Shown: positions 7,576-15,527 of the stretch, one piece after another | How positions within the stretch are numbered: the first letter of the stretch is position 1 | Layout of the letters: each line of letters opens with the position of its first letter | NCBI GenBank assembly: GCA_050013395.1 | Contig: JBEKFI010000006.1 | Coordinates: forward strand, 1 to 64,000 | Direction of reading: 5' to 3' | Length of the DNA: 64,000 nt | Origin: JBEKZD01 sp050013395 | GTDB taxonomy: Bacteria; Verrucomicrobiota; Verrucomicrobiia; Palsa-1439 | Made by a program: the position numbers and the translations under genes | Notes under the pieces: generated by a model | What the model saw: only the letters and a program-made list of their open reading frames with translations | Databases searched by the model: none | What the model was told of the DNA's origin: nothing

Positions 7576-8997
7576 ATGACAGATCAACCCAGCCTACTTG
7601 TTCCCCGTCGTAAACGCCGTTGGCTGCGCGCAGTCGTGGCCGTTCTTGTTCTCGTGCCTGCGGCCATCTGTGTCGCGAGTCTCCTATACTACCACTCCAC
7701 ATCCGAGTTGCTCAAACGTAGGATAGACGCGGCACTCAGAGTTAAACTCGAAACACTACGCGCAGAAGGCCTGCCTCTGACTTTCGCTGAACTGGACAAA
7801 TGGTACACGACGCCTCCGCCAGGTGAGAATGCCGCCACGGTTCTGCAGGAAGCGTTCGCTGTCTACTCTAAACCTAACCCTCCTTCAAGAGGGTGGCGAG
7901 AGACGGACGAGTATTGGTCCCTGTTGCCGGTAATCGGCTCTGCTCGACTGCCTCCTGGAACAGAGCCTTTGCCAAAGCAAATGAAGGACGCCATTGCCGA
8001 GGTTCTCTCGCAAAATGACGCAGCGCTCAAACTTCTGCACAAGGGTGCATCCATGACAACGTGCCGGTATCCCATCGACTCGACCCGAGGGTTCGATGTT
8101 CGCCTGCCGCACCTGAACAACGTTCGACTAGGTGCCAAACTGCTCACACTCGAGATGTTGTTGCATGCAGAGAAAGGTGAATCGGAACTTGCAGTGGAGT
8201 CAGCCCAAGCATGTTTCGGCGTGGCTCACTCTCTGGTGAATGAACCCGTGGTCCTGTCGCAGTTGATCCGTTTCAGTTGTCAGGTGATGGGTGCAAGAAA
8301 TCTTGAGCGGGTACTGACCAAGGCGACACTCACTGATGAACAGCTTGAGCAACTGGACATGATCCTAGCCGAAGCTGAAGACCCGCAGGGATTAACTCGC
8401 GCGTTCGTCGGTGATCGCTGCAACGTTCTCAAGGCCTATAACCAAGTTCGCAAGGCGATGGCAGCGCCGGTGCGATTTTGGCCCACGCTTGAGGGACTCC
8501 GGCAACTAACTTGGCGAGACGCCTACTACTATCCGGCCGATCGCATGGAAGCTCATCGGCGTGCCACTTCCGGTTTGTTCGAGCTGGAAGTTTTGATGTC
8601 GATAGAGTTCCGAACTGCTTGCATACGGGCGAGCCAACTACCGTTTCCGGAACAAATCTCTTTAGCAAAGCAAATCGTGTCTCAAGAGATGAACGGTTCA
8701 TCGTTCCTGTTGATGCCCGCCTCTACCGGCGCAATGGTCAAACAAGCGACGTGTGTGGCTTTGATCCGTGCTGCGCGAGTTGCCTTGGCCGTGGAGCGAT
8801 ACCGGCTGGCGAACGCACACTTGCCGGACAATCTTACCGAATCAACGTTGCTCGACCCGTTCGATGGGCAGCCGTTGCGGTACAAAAAGCTCACCAAGGG
8901 TTACATCGTGTATAGCGTCGGAGAAGATAAGGTGGATAACGGCGGCACAGAGGGCTACTGGCCCGGCACCGACATCACGTTCACGGTCGAGCGGTAA
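7576..8997 (+). CDS. Membrane-anchored hypothetical protein, paralog 1 of 3
   Basis: Start chosen at the ATG at 7576, with GGTGAGG just upstream; the protein is about 473 residues. A basic N-terminus (PRRKRRWLR) precedes one transmembrane helix (residues about 20-42), then a helical extracytoplasmic domain. The shared family motif ELDKWYTTPPPGENAA lies near residue 75, and the C-terminus reads DPFDGQPLRYKKLTKGYIVYSVGEDK, ending DITFTVER, a pattern seen in pseudopilin-like and other Planctomycetes-Verrucomicrobia proteins. Paralogs lie at 14020 and 15528, and a C-terminal scrap of a fourth at 9732. The function is unknown. Confidence 0.75.
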   Translation: MTDQPSLLVPRRKRRWLRAVVAVLVLVPAAICVASLLYYHSTSELLKRRIDAALRVKLETLRAEGLPLTFAELDKWYTTPPPGENAATVLQEAFAVYSKPNPPSRGWRETDEYWSLLPVIGSARLPPGTEPLPKQMKDAIAEVLSQNDAALKLLHKGASMTTCRYPIDSTRGFDVRLPHLNNVRLGAKLLTLEMLLHAEKGESELAVESAQACFGVAHSLVNEPVVLSQLIRFSCQVMGARNLERVLTKATLTDEQLEQLDMILAEAEDPQGLTRAFVGDRCNVLKAYNQVRKAMAAPVRFWPTLEGLRQLTWRDAYYYPADRMEAHRRATSGLFELEVLMSIEFRTACIRASQLPFPEQISLAKQIVSQEMNGSSFLLMPASTGAMVKQATCVALIRAARVALAVERYRLANAHLPDNLTESTLLDPFDGQPLRYKKLTKGYIVYSVGEDKVDNGGTEGYWPGTDITFTVER

Positions 8998-9002
8998 CGG
9001 CT

Positions 9003-9040
9003 CGTGGAGCGTGGAGCGTCTGAGCGTGAGAGCGTAACGG
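9003..9040 (+). repeat. GCGTGGAGCGT-type repeat
   Basis: A run of GTGGAGCGT/GAGAGCGT units. Related tracts follow the genes ending at 13864, 15408 and 54871 and occur at 52470 and 55300-55360. Confidence 0.6.
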
Positions 9041-9088
9041 AATTGGCGCCATAACCGGCCGCGGCTGCGAGGCAAAACAAAACCACCA

Positions 9089-9117
9089 TTGACACGGTGG
9101 ACTAAGTGGACTAACAT
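9089..9117 (+). promoter_or_regulatory. Sigma-70-type promoter of the vapBC-like pair
   Basis: TTGACA (9089-9094), a 17-base spacer and TAACAT (9112-9117) lie just ahead of the antitoxin ATG at 9126. The spacer and -10 carry the tandem repeat GTGGACTAA GTGGACTAA, which would suit autoregulation by the antitoxin-toxin complex. Confidence 0.6.
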
Positions 9118-9125
9118 CCGCCGGC

Positions 9126-9359
9126 ATGAAAACCGTCAACGTTCACGAAGCGAAGACCAATTTCTCCAGTCTGCTGGCCAGGGTGGAAGAAACCAGCGAG
9201 GCGATCGTCATTTGCCGCAATGGAGAGCCGGTCGCCGATTTGGTGCCGCACAAGCGCCAGAACCGGATCAAGCTGCATCCGGCCCTGAGCAAAATCAAAA
9301 TCGGATACGATCCGGTCGAGCCGCTTTCCACCGATGAATGGCCGGAGACGAGCCGATGA
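9126..9359 (+). CDS. Type II antitoxin, Phd/YefM family
   Basis: Predicted 77 residues. MKTVNVHEAKTNFSSLLARV is the Phd/YefM DNA-binding fold, with VICRNGEPVADLVPH completing the domain. The C-terminal tail (about residues 50-77, YDPVEPLSTDEWPE) would neutralise the toxin. It binds its own promoter in known systems, and tandem 9-bp repeats in the promoter support that here. The last bases overlap the toxin start (ATGA). Confidence 0.92.
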   Translation: MKTVNVHEAKTNFSSLLARVEETSEAIVICRNGEPVADLVPHKRQNRIKLHPALSKIKIGYDPVEPLSTDEWPETSR

Positions 9360-9733
9360 TTCTGGATACGTGCGCGTTGCTCTGGCTTGCGGCCGGCGGG
9401 AAACGACTCAGCCGCGCCACGCTCAAAGAAATCAACGAAGCGCCCGCGGTGTATGTCTCCGCCATCAGCGGCTTCGAGATCGCGATCAAGGCCGCGCGAG
9501 GAAAACTGAAACTGCCCCATCCGCCGCGAGAATGGTTCGAAAAAGTCGTCGAGCACCATGGGTTGGCGGTTCTTCCGCTCGATGTCAACGTTTGCGTCGA
9601 AGCCGCCGAACTCCCACCGATTCACGATGACCCGTGCGACCGTTTCATCATCGCGACGGCCAAGCTGAACGATCTGACCGTGGTGACGGCGGACGAACGC
9701 TTTGAGAAGTACGGTGTGACCGTACTGGGCTGA
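9356..9733 (+). CDS. PIN-domain ribonuclease toxin, VapC-like
   Basis: A 125-residue PIN nuclease that would cleave RNA when freed from its antitoxin. MILDTCALLWLAAGG holds the first acidic residue, AISGFEIAIKAARGKL a conserved Glu, and IHDDPCDRFIIATAKLNDL the acidic cluster, then LTVVTADERF. The start at 9356 overlaps the antitoxin stop by four bases. The pair is inserted among the membrane-anchored paralogs: its stop codon overlaps the scrap of a fourth paralog. Confidence 0.92.
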   Translation: MILDTCALLWLAAGGKRLSRATLKEINEAPAVYVSAISGFEIAIKAARGKLKLPHPPREWFEKVVEHHGLAVLPLDVNVCVEAAELPPIHDDPCDRFIIATAKLNDLTVVTADERFEKYGVTVLG

Positions 9734-9779
9734 AGGTTACTATCTCGGCACTGACTTCATGTTCACAGTCGAGCGGTGA
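9732..9779 (+). pseudogene. C-terminal scrap of a fourth membrane-anchored paralog
   Basis: The frame reads EGYYLGTDFMFTVER then stop, matching the end of paralog 1 (EGYWPGTDITFTVER). Only 15 codons remain, directly abutting the toxin gene, showing that the toxin-antitoxin pair replaced or split a family member. Confidence 0.7.
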
Positions 9780-10023
9780 GGCGGATGGCGGCACGCGGCG
9801 GACGGCTCGGCGAGCCGTCCCTACCTGTGTTCGGCAACGACGGCTCCCGCCACCAGATTGTAGCCGTGAGCCTGCTCGCGGTGAATCGTACCTTATCGGC
9901 GACCGCAGAGGCCGCGAGCAGGCTCGCGGCTACAACCGATATGGACACGGGCGAGACGCCCGCGCTACTAACAACATTGTTGCCAGAGAGCGCGGCGAGT
10001 CGATAGGATAGCGGCTCGATTCC
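9780..10023 (+). other. Intergenic, repeat-rich
   Basis: No gene seen. It contains the inverted pair GGCTCGGCGAGCC-type and GCCTGCTCGCGG / CCGCGAGCAGGC (about 9872 and 9912), resembling the dispersed palindromes elsewhere. Confidence 0.5.
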
Positions 10024-11187
10024 ATGAGTCAGCCGACGGCAACGGAAACCAATACACCAAGCTCTCCGACCGCTACCGACAAGCGCCCCGGTGGGTTCCG
10101 TCTGCCGCGCGTGCAAGAAGCCGGGCTGCTGGTGGTGATCTTTTTGCTCGGGCTGTTGCTGACGTTTGCGGCGGAGCCGATCAACGTGCGCGGGCACACG
10201 GTCAACAATTTCTTCCGGATCGATAACATCATTCCCAACGTCGCCACGCCGATGTCGTGGATGGCGATCATGGCGATTGGCGAAACCATCGTGGTCGTGG
10301 CGGGCGGGATCGATATCTCGGTCGGGTCGATCTTCGGGCTTTCGGCGCTGAGCGCGGCGGCGGTGTTGCAGAATTTTCCCGCGAACGCGAGTCCGTGGGT
10401 GGTCCTGCCGGTGGCGATGGCCGTCCCGCTCGCGGTCGGCTTGGTCTGCGGATTGATCAACGGGGCGTTGGTTGTGAGCCTGCGGATGCACCCGTTCATC
10501 GTGACGTTGGGCACGCTGAGCGTTTTCCGGGGCATTGCGCTGGTTTCCGTGCCTTCCAAATCGCTGCCGTACGGCGACAAGTCGTTGCCCGATGCCTTCA
10601 TCTCACAGTTCATGTCGTGGCAGGTCACCATCCCGCGCGGGAATGCGCCGCCGTTGTTGCTGCAGCCGGTGCCGATGGTGGTGATGGTGTTGTGCGTGAT
10701 CGCCGGTTGGATCTTTCTCAGTCACACCGTCTGGGGCCGCGAGACGTACGCGCTCGGCGGGAACGAGGAGGCGGCCCGGTTCAGCGGGTTGCCTGTCGAC
10801 CTGATCAAACTGCGCGTGTATGCGTTGTGCGGGTTGGCGGCGGGAATCGCGGGCATGGTTTCCACGGGCTACTTCGGTTCGGCCAACACCGCCACGGGCG
10901 AGGGCTACGAACTGACGGTGATCGCGGCGGCGGTCGTGGGCGGGGCGAGCCTGACAGGCGGGCGCGGCTCAGCGCTGGGCGCGTTGTTGGGAGCATTGAT
11001 CATCAAACTCATCGAGAACGGCATTTACATTTTACGGCAGATCAATCTCGGCTTTGTCAAACTGCCGCTGTCAAAGGAGTACAGCAAGATCATCATCGGC
11101 ATCGCCATCATCGTGGCGGTGGCGGTGGACAGGTTTAGCGAGTATTTACGGACGAAACGATTGACGAAAACAAAGTGGAAGAACTGA
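10024..11187 (+). CDS. Sugar ABC transporter permease, RbsC-like
   Basis: A 387-residue inner-membrane permease of the BPD-transp-2 (RbsC/XylH) family. Hydrophobic helices run through most of the length. GETIVVVAGGIDISVGSIFGL near residue 90 is the conserved family segment, and GNEEAARFSGLPV plus AAVVGGASLTGGRGSALGALLGA are the late family motifs. It is the first gene of a permease / binding-protein / ATPase set. The substrate is unknown; a pentose or related sugar is likely from the family. Confidence 0.92.
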   Translation: MSQPTATETNTPSSPTATDKRPGGFRLPRVQEAGLLVVIFLLGLLLTFAAEPINVRGHTVNNFFRIDNIIPNVATPMSWMAIMAIGETIVVVAGGIDISVGSIFGLSALSAAAVLQNFPANASPWVVLPVAMAVPLAVGLVCGLINGALVVSLRMHPFIVTLGTLSVFRGIALVSVPSKSLPYGDKSLPDAFISQFMSWQVTIPRGNAPPLLLQPVPMVVMVLCVIAGWIFLSHTVWGRETYALGGNEEAARFSGLPVDLIKLRVYALCGLAAGIAGMVSTGYFGSANTATGEGYELTVIAAAVVGGASLTGGRGSALGALLGALIIKLIENGIYILRQINLGFVKLPLSKEYSKIIIGIAIIVAVAVDRFSEYLRTKRLTKTKWKN

Positions 11188-11192
11188 CTCAG

Positions 11193-11284
11193 AACCCTCA
11201 CCATGACCCTTTCCCTTGCACAACAATGGAGAGGGGAACTCTCCTCTCCCCTTAATCGGGGGAGAGGATCAAGGTGAGGGGTAT
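11193..11284 (+). repeat. CCCTCACC-CTCTCCC inverted repeat, copy 1
   Basis: AACCCTCACC at the left and GGTGAGGGGT at the right enclose GGGAGAGG/CTCTCCCC-type stems. Similar elements lie at 28849-28934 and 49391-49476. This one sits between the permease and binding-protein genes. Confidence 0.75.
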
Positions 11285-11317
11285 GGTCGTTTAACATCGA
11301 ACAGGAGGAGAAAGGTT

Positions 11318-12283
11318 ATGCGAAGAATCACAGTGGCGTTGGGCGTGTTGTTGTCGTTGGCCGTGGCCGCAGCCAACGGCGCGGAGAAGAAGAAGATCAC
11401 CATCGGGCTGGTCGCCAAGAGCCAGTCCAATCCCGTTTTCCAGGCGTGCTACGTTGGCGCGAAGGATGCGGCGAGGGAACTCGGCCCGAAATACGGCGTC
11501 GAGGTCGTGATCGACTGGCAGACGCCGGCCGATGAAGACGCCCAGAAACAGGTCGAAGCTATCGAGCAACTCGCGCGTGGCGGGGTTCAAGCCATCGCGG
11601 TTTCCTGCACCGACGCCAATACCTGCACGCCAGCCATCAATAGAGCCATCGAACTCGGTTCGGTGGTCATGTGTTTCGATTCCGATGCGCCCCGCAGCAA
11701 ACGGCTGTGCTATTACGGCACCGACGATGTGTCCTGCGGCCAGCGCGTGATGGCGGAACTCGCCAAGGTCATGGGCGACAAGGGCACGATCGCGATTTTG
11801 GCAGGCAACCAGACCGCGCCCAACCTCCAGAAGCGCGTCCAAGGCGCCAAGGAGGAGTTGGCGAAACATCCGGGCATGAAGCTGCTGCCCGACGGTGTGT
11901 TCCATAATCCCGAGACGCCCGAGCAAGCGGCCGAGGCCATCAACACCGCGCAGAGCACGCATCCCGAAATCGAAGGCTGGGCGATCATCGGCGGATGGCC
12001 GCTGTTCACCAGGAACGCACTGAAGTGGGCGCCCGGCACGGTGAAAGCCGTCTCCGTGGACGCGCTGCCGGCGCAACTGGGTTACCTGCGCAGCGGCCAT
12101 GTGGCGACGCTGTACGGGCAGGACTGTTACGGCTGGGGCTACAAGTCCGTCGAGATTCTGCTGAACAAGCTCGTCAAAGGCGAGAACCCGCCGAGCGACC
12201 GGGTCATCGATCCGTTGACGCGGGTTACCAAGGACAACGTGGACGAGTTCGCCAAGAACTGGGACAAGTGGTTGAAGAAGTAG
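11318..12283 (+). CDS. Sugar ABC transporter substrate-binding protein
   Basis: A 321-residue periplasmic protein of the RbsB/type-1 binding family. The start at 11318 follows AGGAGGAGAAAGG and gives a signal peptide (MRRITVALGVLLSLAVAAANGA). The core begins KKITIGLVAKSQSNPVFQA and shows DEDAQKQVEAIEQLARGGVQ and YGTDDVSCGQRVMAEL, typical of ribose/autoinducer-2 type binders. It would deliver its ligand to the neighbouring permease and ATPase. Confidence 0.92.
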   Translation: MRRITVALGVLLSLAVAAANGAEKKKITIGLVAKSQSNPVFQACYVGAKDAARELGPKYGVEVVIDWQTPADEDAQKQVEAIEQLARGGVQAIAVSCTDANTCTPAINRAIELGSVVMCFDSDAPRSKRLCYYGTDDVSCGQRVMAELAKVMGDKGTIAILAGNQTAPNLQKRVQGAKEELAKHPGMKLLPDGVFHNPETPEQAAEAINTAQSTHPEIEGWAIIGGWPLFTRNALKWAPGTVKAVSVDALPAQLGYLRSGHVATLYGQDCYGWGYKSVEILLNKLVKGENPPSDRVIDPLTRVTKDNVDEFAKNWDKWLKK

Positions 12284-12296
12284 ACGGACGGGGGAA

Positions 12297-12375
12297 TTGG
12301 AGTAATGGAGCGATGGAGTAATGGAGCGATGGGAACGACCGAACCCAGTACTCCAGCACTCCAACACTCCATCAC
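12297..12375 (+). repeat. GGAGTAATGGAGCGATGG / CACTCCAACACTCCATCACTCC inverted repeat
   Basis: The left half is tandem GGAGTAATGGAGCGAT; the right half CCAGTACTCCAGCACTCCAACACTCC is its approximate complement. It contains the start codon and first two dozen codons of the following ATPase gene. Confidence 0.7.
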
Positions 12376-13864
12376 TCCGTTTGTTGGTTTCTCTTCCATC
12401 ACCAAAACGTTCGTCGGTGTGACGGCGCTGGACGGCGTCAGCCTCGCGATCGAGCGCGGCGAATGTCACGGGTTGATGGGCGAGAACGGCGCGGGCAAAT
12501 CCACGCTCGGCAAAATTCTGGCGGGCATTCATCGTCCCGACTCCGGTGAAATTCGTATCGACAGCAAACCGCATCATTTCCACTCGCCCCGCGACGCGGC
12601 GCGAGCTGGCGTCGGCATGGTGCACCAGGAACTGGCTTTCTGCCCCGACCTGACCGTTGCCGAAAACCTCAGTCTGGGTCAGTACCCGCGCCGGTTCGGC
12701 ATCATGACCGACCGCCGCGCGATGGTGGCACGCGCGCAGAAACTTCTCGGCGAGATTGGCGTCACGCTCGACGTGCGTCAGCCGATGAAGCAACTCACCA
12801 CCGGCCAGGAACAACTCGTTCAGATCGCCGCTGCGGTCGGCACCGGCGCCAAGATCCTCGTCTTCGATGAACCGACCAGTTCGCTGTCGGAAGCCGAGTC
12901 GCAACGCCTGTTCGAGTTGATCGAGCGGTTGCGTCAACGCGGCGTGACGATGATTTACGTCTCGCATCGGCTGCCGGAAGTGTTCCGGTTGTGCGACCGC
13001 ATCAGCGTGTTGCGCGACGGGCGTTACGTCGGCACGCTCAGCCGCGCCGACGCCACACAGGACAAAGTGGTGCAGATGATGATCGGGCGCCCGCTCGCCG
13101 ACTATTTCCCGCATCATCTCAGCGTCCCGCGAGGCGGGATGAAACTGCGGGTCAAAAACCTCACGTCGCCGGGAAAGTTTGAGGATATTTCCTTCGAGGT
13201 GCGCGCCGGGGAGATTGTCGGCCTGGCCGGCCTCGTCGGTTCCGGCCGCAGCGAAGTGGCGCAAGCCATCTTCGGCCTGGACCCGGACGCGCGCGGCACC
13301 GTGGAAGTGGACGGCCAACCGTTGCGGCTCGGTTCCGCGCGGGAAGCGCTGCGGCGCGGCGTCGGTCTGATCCCCGAAGACCGCAAACGTCAGGGACTGG
13401 TGTTGATGATGAGCGGTCGCGGCAATTTCTCGTTGGCGATTCTGGATCGATTGCGCAGGTTCGGGTTGCTGAACCGCAAACAGGAAGCCTGCGAGGCCGG
13501 GGAGCTGTTCGCGCATCTGCGCGTGAAAACGCCGAGCATCGAGACGCCCGTGGCCGCGCTCAGCGGCGGCAACCAACAGAAGGTCGTCCTCGCCAAATGG
13601 CTCGCCGCCCACTGCCGCATTCTCATGGTGGACGAACCGACGCGCGGCGTGGACGTCGGCGCGAAGGCGGAGATTCATGGATTGATCGATCAACTCGCCA
13701 ACGAAGGCAGCGGCGTGCTGTTGATCTCCAGCGAACTGCCCGAAGTCATCAATCTTTCGACGCGCATCCTCGTGCTGCGGGCCGGCCGGATCGTTGGCGA
13801 AGTCTCGCGCGACCAGGCGAACCAGGAGACACTGATGCGGTTGATGGCGGGGATTGGGTCGTGA
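12305..13864 (+). CDS. Sugar ABC transporter ATP-binding protein, RbsA-like
   Basis: A 519-residue protein with two fused ATPase domains. Domain 1 has Walker A GENGAGKST, signature LTTGQEQLVQIAAAV and Walker B LVFDEPTSSL. Domain 2 has the usual degenerate Walker A GLVGSGRSE, LSGGNQQKVVLAKWLA and LMVDEPTRGVDVG. It completes the permease/binding-protein/ATPase system. The family normally begins a few residues before the segment FSSITKTFVGVTALDGV; here the first 25-30 residues (MERWSNGAMGTTEPS...) are encoded by a dispersed inverted repeat. Confidence 0.9.
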   Translation: MERWSNGAMGTTEPSTPALQHSITPFVGFSSITKTFVGVTALDGVSLAIERGECHGLMGENGAGKSTLGKILAGIHRPDSGEIRIDSKPHHFHSPRDAARAGVGMVHQELAFCPDLTVAENLSLGQYPRRFGIMTDRRAMVARAQKLLGEIGVTLDVRQPMKQLTTGQEQLVQIAAAVGTGAKILVFDEPTSSLSEAESQRLFELIERLRQRGVTMIYVSHRLPEVFRLCDRISVLRDGRYVGTLSRADATQDKVVQMMIGRPLADYFPHHLSVPRGGMKLRVKNLTSPGKFEDISFEVRAGEIVGLAGLVGSGRSEVAQAIFGLDPDARGTVEVDGQPLRLGSAREALRRGVGLIPEDRKRQGLVLMMSGRGNFSLAILDRLRRFGLLNRKQEACEAGELFAHLRVKTPSIETPVAALSGGNQQKVVLAKWLAAHCRILMVDEPTRGVDVGAKAEIHGLIDQLANEGSGVLLISSELPEVINLSTRILVLRAGRIVGEVSRDQANQETLMRLMAGIGS

Positions 13865-13905
13865 AGCGTGGAGCGTCGGAGCGTGAGAGCGTGGAGCGCA
13901 AGGGA
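13865..13905 (+). repeat. GCGTGGAGCGT-type repeat
   Basis: GAAGCGTGGAGCGTCGGAGCG followed by a second GAGAGCGTGGAGCG unit directly follows the ATPase stop codon. Confidence 0.6.
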
Positions 13906-14019
13906 ATTGTAGCCGCGAGACTTTCTCGCGGCGTTTGTTGCCGGGGCGGGAGGGTCGCGACAAGTCTTGCATCTATCTCGTAGGATCGCCATTCTTGGCG
14001 CGACCGGGACACCGCGACG

Positions 14020-15408
14020 ATGAGTGAGCAACCACAGCAAATTCCTGCCAAACGCCGCCGCTGGCCGCGACGGATTCTTGTCGTCATCCTCGTCCTCGCG
14101 GCTCTCTACGCCGCGTACCGCTACACGCTCCATCGCATGGTCGAAGCCAAGCTCGATGAAATCCGCAAGCAAGGCTACCCCGTCACGCTCACTGAGTTGG
14201 ACAAATGGTATCCGCAACCGCCGCCGGGAGAGAATGCGGCGGATGTTTATGAAAACGCCTTCTCACGGTATGCGAAATGGGACTACGAGAAACTTCGGGT
14301 CTTGCCTGTAGTGGGAGACGTACGCCGGCCAAAACGTGGCGAACCATTGCCAAGCCAACTGCGCGAAACTGCTGCAACCTATTTGGCTGAAAGCGAACCG
14401 GCCTTGAGACTGCTCCATGCCGGAGTTGCGCGGAAGCGCTGTCGGTATCCTGTCAGTTTCTCCGAGGGAGTCGAAACACCTTTGCCACACTTGAACGAAG
14501 TGCGTCAAGGGGCCCGGCTGCTCTCCCTTGAGGCCACCTTGCATGCTGCTGGGGGCGAAGCGCAGAGTGCGGCCAGTTCCATCTCTGCAGCGGTGGCTCT
14601 GGCACGTTCACTGACAGACGAACCGGGACTTGTTGACCAACTTGTTCGGGTAGCAGTGCTGCGAATAGACGCGTCATGCCTGGAAGACATCCTCAATCGG
14701 ACTGCATTCGCAGATGCTCAATTGCGGGAACTTGACGCTGCCTTAGGCGAATCGGAAACCACCAACGGTCTTGCGCGGGCGCTTGGAAGTGAAATCGTCA
14801 TCCATGTCGATCTCTTCCATCGGCCGGTAAAACGCCAACTCACATCGATGCTTCCGCCGCCGCCGCCCGACGGCTTTATGAACAGCGTTGGCTTTTTGAT
14901 CCCGGCTTGGTACAGGCGGCCGCAATTCTATTTTCTCAAGGCGTCAGGATTGATGGAGATCGATCTTCTGCATCATCTGAGGATTATGGAAGGCTATCTT
15001 CATGCCGCACAGCTTCCCCTGCCTGAAAGACTTGCCGCTGCGAAGTTTGTCGATAGCGAGACGCGAAAGCTACCGAAGTTCTGTGTGATGTCAAACTGGC
15101 TATGCGGCTATGGTAGTGGTAGCATGAGCGCATTCGTTGCGAAAGACTTGGCTGCTATCGCCAGCCTGCGATGTTGCCGTACTTCTTTTGCCTTGGAACG
15201 CCATCGACTCGCTAGTGGCAACCCGCCTGATCGCTTTGATGAACTTGTGCCCACCTATCTCGCTGCCGTTCCCACCGATCCCTTCGATGGCCAGCTGTTG
15301 CGATACAAGAAGTTGGAGAATGGGTACGTCGTGTATAGCGTCGCCGAGGACGGCAAGGACGATGGCGGCGACGAGAAGAAGGACATCACGTTCACGGTCG
15401 AGCGATAA
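14020..15408 (+). CDS. Membrane-anchored hypothetical protein, paralog 2 of 3
   Basis: A 462-residue relative of the proteins at 7576 and 15528. Basic residues (KRRRWPRR) precede one transmembrane helix at about 18-35. The family motif ELDKWYPQPPPGENAADVYE is near residue 64, and the C-terminus ends DPFDGQLLRYKKLENGYVVYS and DITFTVER. The 60 bases upstream (GACAAG-CTTGCATCT-TCGTAG, then CATTCTTG-CGCGACCGG) are also found before paralog 1, so promoter and gene were duplicated together. The function is unknown. Confidence 0.75.
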   Translation: MSEQPQQIPAKRRRWPRRILVVILVLAALYAAYRYTLHRMVEAKLDEIRKQGYPVTLTELDKWYPQPPPGENAADVYENAFSRYAKWDYEKLRVLPVVGDVRRPKRGEPLPSQLRETAATYLAESEPALRLLHAGVARKRCRYPVSFSEGVETPLPHLNEVRQGARLLSLEATLHAAGGEAQSAASSISAAVALARSLTDEPGLVDQLVRVAVLRIDASCLEDILNRTAFADAQLRELDAALGESETTNGLARALGSEIVIHVDLFHRPVKRQLTSMLPPPPPDGFMNSVGFLIPAWYRRPQFYFLKASGLMEIDLLHHLRIMEGYLHAAQLPLPERLAAAKFVDSETRKLPKFCVMSNWLCGYGSGSMSAFVAKDLAAIASLRCCRTSFALERHRLASGNPPDRFDELVPTYLAAVPTDPFDGQLLRYKKLENGYVVYSVAEDGKDDGGDEKKDITFTVER

Positions 15409-15527
15409 GAGGTCGTGAAGCGTGGAGCGTTAGAGCGTGGGAGCGACAGGCAGAACTTTGTCCCAAACACTCCGGCACCGGTTCTGGTTGCGCGGCGGAG
15501 GAAAAAACGATAGGTAAGGGGGCAGGT

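Noticed and set aside
11291..13972. An 893-codon open frame on the minus strand opposite the ABC transporter genes
   Set aside because: It is antisense to clearly recognisable RbsB and RbsA-like genes and is His/Arg-rich without any domain; such long frames arise from high-GC codon use.
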